From NCBI GenBank assembly GCA_048173955.1, contig DBEYOB010000206.1, positions 1-6,810 of the forward strand: a DNA stretch of 6,810 nt, written 5' to 3'. This DNA comes from CAZUFB01 sp048173955. Its GTDB lineage: Bacteria; Actinomycetota; Coriobacteriia; Coriobacteriales; UMGS124. This document shows, piece after piece, positions 1 through 4,128 of this stretch (positions within the stretch are counted from its first letter, which is position 1; the number at the start of each line of letters is the position of its first letter). Made by a program: the position numbers and the translations under genes. The notes beneath the pieces were generated by a model. It saw nothing but the letters and a program-made list of their open reading frames with translations, was not told where the DNA came from and made no database searches.

Positions 1-68
1 GGCCCGCACGGTTGCGAACCGGGGCGCGCGTCGCTTGCGTCGGCCTGTCAGCGCCTGTCGGACGAGTC
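1..68. other. Non-coding end downstream of the flavoprotein gene
   Basis: This stretch follows the stop codon of the minus-strand flavoprotein gene. It holds a small perfect hairpin (CGGTT at 9-13, AACCG at 17-21, three-base loop) and a short direct repeat (GCCTGTC at 43-49 and 53-59). Neither is followed by a T tract on the minus strand, so I do not call a terminator. No gene is seen here. Confidence 0.4.
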
Positions 69-2054
69 TTACGCCTGCGCGGCCTGGTCGAGGCAGTCCG
101 CCACAGCGTCGCGGATGCGGTTGCTCGTGAGCGTGGCGCCCGACACGCCGTCGATGTTGGGGCCGCCCGCCGCGACGACCTGCTCGGTCAGCTCGGGGAT
201 GGCGGCGCCTCCGATGGCGGCGGTCTCGTTGTCGCTCACGACCTCGAAGCCGGTCAGCGCGCCGCCCTCGACGGTCACCTCGACCTCCATGGGGCCCTCC
301 TGGCCGTCGACCGTCGCGGTGTAGGTGCCGTCAGCGAGCTCACCGGCGACCTCGTACTCCTCCACCGCGGCCTTCTCGACCTCGAACATGTCGTCGCCCA
401 GAATCTCGCTGGCGGGCTTGACCTCGTAGCCCTCGGCGAGGGTGCCGGTGGCGCAGTCGGTGCCCGCGAGGCGTCCGAAGGTCAGGCAGCCCATGACGCC
501 GGTGCCACCCGACACGAACTTGCCCCAGATGCCGCCCACGACCTCGCCGCCGGCGTAGAGGCCCGGGATCTGGTTGCCGGCCTCGTCGAGGACGCTCATA
601 TTGGTGCCGCACTTGATGCCGCCGAGCGTCATGACGCACAGCGCCTTGATCGGGATGGCGTAGAACATGTCGCCCTCGATCTTGTTGTTGGCGACCTTGT
701 AGCTGTTCCACTCCTCGTCGTAGGTGCGGCCGAACTCGTCGGGCTCGCCGGCGTCGACGGCGGCGTTGTAGTCCTCGACCGTCTTCACGAACGCGTCGGC
801 CGGGATCCCGAGAACCTCGGCGAGGCCCTCGAGGGTGTCGGAGCTCGAGATGAGGTAGTGGCCCTTGGAATCCTCGGGGCCGTAGTAGGCGTCGTACATG
901 TACGAGTTGCCCGACTCGGTCAGGTCGGCGAGGATCTTGTCGGTGTAGATGTCGTACTGGACGGCGTCGGGCTGGGTGATGAGGGCCTCCTCGCGGGCGC
1001 TCGGGCTCGGGTCGTTCTCGTTCATGAAGCGCTCGCCGTTCTTGTTGACGCAGATGCCGCCCGCCTTCCACACGTAGGTCGAGGCAATGGAGCCGTGGCC
1101 GGGGCTGTCCTTGTCCTCGAGGCCCATCGGGAAGGTGGGGATGGCGTCCATGTTGGTGAGGGTGCCGCCGACCTTCTGCATCATCTGCAGGCCGCGGCCG
1201 GTGCTCCACACGCCGCAGCCGATGAGGTACTCGCTGCCGTACTCGTTGTAGGTGCTCAGGAGCTTGCGGTTCGCGCCGTAGCCGCCTGTGCACATCACGA
1301 TGCCGTGCGTGCCGGTGTAGAGCGTGCCGTTGCCGTCGGCGTCGGTCGCGACGACGCCGGTCACCTGGCCCTGGGCGTTGGGCACAAGCTCGACGGCGGT
1401 GGTGTTGTAGACGATCTCGATGGCGTCGACGCCCTGCACGTAGGTGTCCACGACCTCGAGCGCAGGGCTGGAGTAGGCCTCCTTGTCCTTGGCGCTCGTC
1501 TTGTAGGTGCGCTGGACGGAGTAGAGCTCGTGCTCGGGGGCGAACACGGCGCGCCTGCCCTCGGAGTCGGTCTTGAACTCGTAGGTCGACAGACCGTGGT
1601 CCCAGAGCCACTGGAACATCTGGATGTCCTCGTTGGCGTAGAGGGTGATCATCTCCTCGCTGGGCTGGCCGCCGTAGGCGCCGCCGGTCGCCATGATGTC
1701 GGCGACGTAGCTCTCGACGCTGTCCTCGATGCCGTCCTCCTTCTGGATGACGCTCTCGGCGCAGCTCATCGAGCCGTTGGTCAGGTTGAGCGAGCCGCCC
1801 GTGCGACCCTGGCTCTCGAGGACGATGACGCGGGCGGCACCGTTGTCGACGGCGGCGATGGCGGCGGACAGGCCCGCACCGCCCGCACCGACGACGATGA
1901 GGTCGGCCTCGTCGGTCGCCTCGTAGGGCGTCTCGGTCGCCGGCGCCTCGTCGGCGACCGAGAACAGCGGCGCGCCGCAGAACGTCGCCATGGCCGCAGC
2001 GCCGGCGGCGCCGATGACGAAGGTGCGGCGGGAAATCTTGGCAGACTCGAACAT
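69..2054 (-). CDS. Tat-exported FAD/FMN-dependent reductase (fumarate reductase/urocanate reductase-like flavoprotein), substrate unknown
   Basis: This 661-residue flavoprotein is predicted to reduce a small organic electron acceptor outside the cytoplasmic membrane. A twin-arginine signal (SRRTFV, residues 8-13) and an Ala-rich hydrophobic stretch end at a likely cleavage site after SVA (about residue 34). The FAD domain spans about 50-530: dinucleotide motif GAGGAG at 56-61, Glu80 closing the second strand, a second flavin segment MCTGGYG at 254-260, and LYAGGEVVGG near 499-508. About 573-660 is an FMN_bind domain with SGAT at 638-641; Thr641 is the expected site of covalent FMN attachment by ApbE. 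The FMN domain is C-terminal, unlike Shewanella UrdA. There is no CxxCH haem motif, so an outside electron donor is needed. Positions matching the fumarate-binding residues of Shewanella flavocytochrome c3 appear replaced (Phe308, Met475, Val514). The ATG at 2054 is supported by AAAGGA seven bases upstream. The family call is firm; the substrate is unknown. Confidence 0.93.
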   Translation of the reverse strand: MFESAKISRRTFVIGAAGAAAMATFCGAPLFSVADEAPATETPYEATDEADLIVVGAGGAGLSAAIAAVDNGAARVIVLESQGRTGGSLNLTNGSMSCAESVIQKEDGIEDSVESYVADIMATGGAYGGQPSEEMITLYANEDIQMFQWLWDHGLSTYEFKTDSEGRRAVFAPEHELYSVQRTYKTSAKDKEAYSSPALEVVDTYVQGVDAIEIVYNTTAVELVPNAQGQVTGVVATDADGNGTLYTGTHGIVMCTGGYGANRKLLSTYNEYGSEYLIGCGVWSTGRGLQMMQKVGGTLTNMDAIPTFPMGLEDKDSPGHGSIASTYVWKAGGICVNKNGERFMNENDPSPSAREEALITQPDAVQYDIYTDKILADLTESGNSYMYDAYYGPEDSKGHYLISSSDTLEGLAEVLGIPADAFVKTVEDYNAAVDAGEPDEFGRTYDEEWNSYKVANNKIEGDMFYAIPIKALCVMTLGGIKCGTNMSVLDEAGNQIPGLYAGGEVVGGIWGKFVSGGTGVMGCLTFGRLAGTDCATGTLAEGYEVKPASEILGDDMFEVEKAAVEEYEVAGELADGTYTATVDGQEGPMEVEVTVEGGALTGFEVVSDNETAAIGGAAIPELTEQVVAAGGPNIDGVSGATLTSNRIRDAVADCLDQAAQA

Positions 2055-2061
2055 GGAAGGA

Positions 2062-2067
2062 TCCTTT
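2062..2067 (-). promoter_or_regulatory. Ribosome binding site of the flavoprotein gene
   Basis: The minus strand reads AAAGGA here, with seven bases to the ATG at 2054-2052. This fixes the start that places the twin-arginine motif at residues 8-13. Confidence 0.7.
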
Positions 2068-2184
2068 CTGTGTCTTAACCCTTATGTTGAGGTCGAAGCT
2101 GATGCTTTTGCCCGCAGGGCACGCGCAGAGGACGGCGCTAACCGATCGGCAGGACCTCGACGACCTTGACGACGGGCCCGCATG

Positions 2185-2204
2185 CGGCGCGATGCATCGC
2201 ACCG
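2185..2204. promoter_or_regulatory. 20-base near-perfect palindrome, possible operator
   Basis: Nine of ten base pairs are symmetric about 2194/2195, and the inner twelve bases (GCGATGCATCGC, 2189-2200) form a perfect palindrome. The only mismatch is 2188/2201. It lies about 130 bases upstream of the reductase start and about 200 bases upstream of the regulator start. Such a site suits a dimeric helix-turn-helix protein. The surroundings are very GC-rich, where short palindromes arise by chance, so function is inferred. Confidence 0.4.
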
Positions 2205-2263
2205 TCCGCACGCCGCCCGCCGCGTGGTTGCCAGTATGGGTCGCGCAATCGCCGCTCCCCTTG

Positions 2264-2323
2264 CCCTTTTTTGTGGTAGATTTGCAAATGTGCAGGTCAG
2301 GGCATTGGTACCACAAAATAGGG
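2264..2323. promoter_or_regulatory. Long spaced inverted repeat, likely operator of the divergent pair
   Basis: The left arm (2264-2278) and right arm (2309-2323) match as reverse complements at 14 of 15 positions, with ten contiguous perfect pairs (TTTTGTGGTA at 2269-2278, TACCACAAAA at 2309-2318). The spacer is 30 bases, so centre-to-centre arm distance is 45 bases. The arms are AT-rich within very GC-rich DNA, as promoters and operators are in such genomes. There is no terminator geometry. The most likely reading is paired binding sites for the adjacent LuxR-type regulator, possibly with looping, controlling one or both genes. Which regulator binds is inference. Confidence 0.55.
2280..2289. 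promoter_or_regulatory. Perfect 10-base palindrome inside the inverted repeat
   Basis: ATTTGCAAAT is a perfect palindrome placed off-centre between the two arms of the larger inverted repeat. It may be a second operator or part of a promoter. A TTGCAA at 2282-2287 resembles a -35 element on either strand, but no matching -10 lies at 16-18 bases. Confidence 0.35.
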
Positions 2324-2390
2324 GGTGACAGGGCAAACGTGCTCCCTCACCTTTGTCGAAGACGGAACGCGCCGCCGCCCCGGCGCGCAA

Positions 2391-2397
2391 AAAGGAG
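2391..2397 (+). promoter_or_regulatory. Ribosome binding site deciding the TTG start of the regulator
   Basis: AAAGGAG ends nine bases before the TTG at 2407-2409, which is good spacing. The in-frame TTG at 2353 lacks a comparable purine-rich site upstream, so the start is placed at 2407. Confidence 0.7.
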
Positions 2398-2406
2398 CAC
2401 ACGACC

Positions 2407-3942
2407 TTGGACCGAACCTCCGCACTCAAACTCCGCATCGAGACGCTCGCCCGCCGTGCCCGCTCGTTTGCGACCGACGGCGTCACCGTCCCGCTCGCGC
2501 TGGGCTACGGGTGCTACCGGGGCGCCAATTCGCTCATCTATTCGACCACGCTGGCATCAGGCGGAACGCCGGTGCTCTTCATCGGCAACTTCGACTTCGC
2601 GCTGGCGAGCGGGGTGCTGTCGACCCTAGCCGCGCTGCTCGCCGCATGGGTCGCGTTCCGCCGCCAGGGGTCGCTCCGCCTGCCCGTGGTGCTTCCGGCG
2701 GTCCTGCTCGCCGCGCTTCAGGCGCTCTCGCTCTCCGGCGTCTTGGGAACGCTCCCGCCTCGGTGGGAGATGCTGGCCTCGAGCGCCGTCTACGCGGCGG
2801 CGACCACCGTGTTCGGCCTCGCCTGGATCGTCGAGTTCGCGCGCCACGGGGTGATCAGGGCGGCCTGCATCTACGCGCTCGGCGCGTTCGTCCTCTCCCT
2901 CGCCAACGTCTTCACCCGCGGCCTCGGGTCCGTCGCCCAGGCGGTGTGCGGCATCGCCCTGCTCGCCGTCGCGGCCACGGTCCTCCTCCTTGCGCGCCGC
3001 TCGTCGGCCGACCCCGAACCGGTCGTCCCCCGCAGCGACATGACCCTGCGCGACGTCGGCCGCGAGCTCGCGTACCTGGTGAACCCCATCGCGACGATGG
3101 TCGTCCTCGAAAGCGCGGTCAGCCTCCTGAACGGGTTCTTCCTCGGCCATTCGCTCTTCAGCGACGGGAGCGCGCTGTTCTCGGCGGGGTCGCTCGCCGG
3201 CGCGGCCTACGTGCTCGCCGCCACGTTCAGCACGCCGCGCAGCCCCGACATCCGCCGCACGTTCCGGCAGCTGTTCCCCCTGCTCACAGCCACGGTGGTC
3301 CTCCTGCCGTTTGCCGGCGAGGGGCAGAACGACCTCCTGGGCGGGGCGCTCGGCCTTTTCTACAACGTCATCAACATCTGGACGATGTGCCTGGTGCTCG
3401 CGCACGTCTCGTCGAAGCGCCTGGACGCCGCCGTCATCGTGGGCTGCACCACCGCGCTGGGACGTCTGAGCCACGTCGTGTTCATCCCGCTCGGCAACGC
3501 CCTGGGCGGCTTCGCACGGGGCGGCATGGGGCAGATCTACTTCGGCGTCGCCCTGCTCGTCATCTACGCGCTCGCCATGCTGCTCATGTACCTGTCGCGC
3601 CCTTCGCGCCGGGCCGAGGCGGCCCCGGCGGAAGCTGCCGCGGGCGGTGCGGCTCCGGGGCCGGAGCCCTCCCAGCAGTCGCCCGCCGAGGCAGACGCGG
3701 ACTTCTTCGCCACCCGCGCCGACGAGCTCGCCGAACGCCACCGCCTCACCCCGCGCGAGCGCGAGATCGCCCTCCTGCTCGCGCGCGGCCGCTCGGCGGT
3801 GTTCATCGCCGAGGACCTCTCGTGCTCGCCCGCCACGGTCAGGAGCCATGCCAAGAACATCTACACCAAGCTCGACGTCCACTCGAAGCAGGAGCTCATC
3901 GACCTGTTCGCCAACGGGGACGGCGCCGCCCGGGAAGGCTGA
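2407..3942 (+). CDS. Membrane-embedded LuxR-family transcriptional regulator
   Basis: This 511-residue protein joins a polytopic membrane half to a C-terminal LuxR/GerE DNA-binding domain. Residues about 28-397 contain roughly ten to twelve hydrophobic segments (clear ones near 66-84, 92-112, 122-143, 150-170, 178-197, 256-273, 287-303, 312-334, 340-362 and 376-397). An Ala/Pro/Glu-rich cytoplasmic linker (398-440) leads to the helix-turn-helix, about 446-500, with the family signatures LTPRERE, ATVRSHAKNIYTKL and KQELI. There is no receiver or kinase domain, so the membrane half is probably the sensor and the protein a one-component system. It is divergent from the flavoprotein reductase, which is its likeliest target; operator-like repeats lie between them. 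Known context: Eggerthellaceae carry many such regulators beside inducible reductase genes. I chose the TTG at 2407 because of AAAGGAG upstream; an 18-residue longer form from the TTG at 2353 is possible. The ligand is unknown. Confidence 0.9.
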   Translation: MDRTSALKLRIETLARRARSFATDGVTVPLALGYGCYRGANSLIYSTTLASGGTPVLFIGNFDFALASGVLSTLAALLAAWVAFRRQGSLRLPVVLPAVLLAALQALSLSGVLGTLPPRWEMLASSAVYAAATTVFGLAWIVEFARHGVIRAACIYALGAFVLSLANVFTRGLGSVAQAVCGIALLAVAATVLLLARRSSADPEPVVPRSDMTLRDVGRELAYLVNPIATMVVLESAVSLLNGFFLGHSLFSDGSALFSAGSLAGAAYVLAATFSTPRSPDIRRTFRQLFPLLTATVVLLPFAGEGQNDLLGGALGLFYNVINIWTMCLVLAHVSSKRLDAAVIVGCTTALGRLSHVVFIPLGNALGGFARGGMGQIYFGVALLVIYALAMLLMYLSRPSRRAEAAPAEAAAGGAAPGPEPSQQSPAEADADFFATRADELAERHRLTPREREIALLLARGRSAVFIAEDLSCSPATVRSHAKNIYTKLDVHSKQELIDLFANGDGAAREG

Positions 3943-3968
3943 CCCCCCCGCGACCGCCCCGCGCGAAA

Positions 3969-3983
3969 CCCCGCCGTGCGGGG
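3969..3983 (+). terminator. GC hairpin after the regulator, weak terminator candidate
   Basis: CCCCGC (3969-3974) pairs with GCGGGG (3978-3983) over a three-base loop, 26 bases after the stop codon. It is not followed by a T tract; GC-rich sequence continues. An alternative pairing of CCCGCC (3970-3975) with GGCGGG (3983-3988) exists. Termination here is possible but unproven. Confidence 0.25.
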
Positions 3984-4017
3984 GCGGGCTGCGCCGAAAA
4001 CCTCCCAGCCCCCTCCC

Positions 4018-4046
4018 TACACATTGCGCCCGGAAGGTCGTAAACT
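4018..4046 (+). promoter_or_regulatory. Possible sigma-70-type promoter of the surface-protein gene
   Basis: TACACA (4018-4023) and TAAACT (4041-4046) are 17 bases apart and each matches four of six consensus bases. They lie in the only AT-richer patch between the regulator and the next gene. Transcription would begin near 4053 and give a leader of about 75 bases containing the hairpin at 4077-4108. Confidence 0.3.
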
Positions 4047-4076
4047 GTTTCGAAGCGAGGTTGGATCTGGCTGCAT

Positions 4077-4108
4077 GCGGGTGCCGCCTGTTCGCGGCGG
4101 CGCACCGC
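4077..4108 (+). promoter_or_regulatory. GC-rich leader hairpin before the surface-protein gene
   Basis: GCCGCC (4083-4088) pairs with GGCGGC (4096-4101) over a seven-base loop. The stem extends outward by pairing GCGGGTGC (4077-4084) with GCACCGC (4102-4108) through bulges. The base of the stem lies about ten bases before the ribosome binding site. It could affect mRNA stability or translation. It lacks a T tract and no known riboswitch class is recognised. Confidence 0.3.
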
Positions 4109-4117
4109 GCCCGTCGT

Positions 4118-4124
4118 AAGGGGG
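4118..4124 (+). promoter_or_regulatory. Ribosome binding site of the surface-protein gene
   Basis: AAGGGGG lies four bases before the ATG at 4129. The spacing is short, but the ATG directly precedes a well-formed signal peptide, which supports the start. Confidence 0.55.
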
Positions 4125-4128
4125 TTTC

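Larger units (their letters stand above)
2055..2406. other. Divergent intergenic region between reductase and regulator
   Basis: These 352 bases separate two divergently transcribed genes and must contain both start regions. I see no convincing small gene; frames that cross it are shadows. It holds several symmetric elements listed separately. The hexamer AGGGCA occurs on the plus strand at 2299-2304 and 2330-2335, 31 bases apart (about three helical turns), and on the minus strand at 2262-2267, framing the inverted repeat. A small hairpin (TGCCC 2109-2113, GGGCA 2117-2121) lies in the probable leader of the reductase mRNA. No -35/-10 pair with good spacing stood out for either gene. Confidence 0.6.

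Noticed and set aside
1977..1979. Cys26 of the flavoprotein as a lipobox cysteine
   Set aside because: The preceding residues are Ala-Thr-Phe; Phe directly before Cys does not fit a lipobox, and an Ala-type signal cleavage site (SVA) lies just after.
69..2054. A haem-binding flavocytochrome
   Set aside because: No CxxCH motif occurs in the 661 residues, so the protein is flavin-only.
12..2078. A 688-codon open frame on the plus strand opposite the flavoprotein, and a 658-codon frame at 340-2316 on the minus strand
   Set aside because: Both overlap the flavoprotein almost completely, give low-complexity Arg/Ala/Val/Gly-rich products, and reflect third-position GC bias that removes stop codons from shadow frames.
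2109..2121. Hairpin TGCCC/GGGCA as a terminator or attenuator of the reductase leader
   Set aside because: On the minus strand it is followed by A residues, not U, and on the plus strand by GC-rich sequence; the stem is only five pairs.
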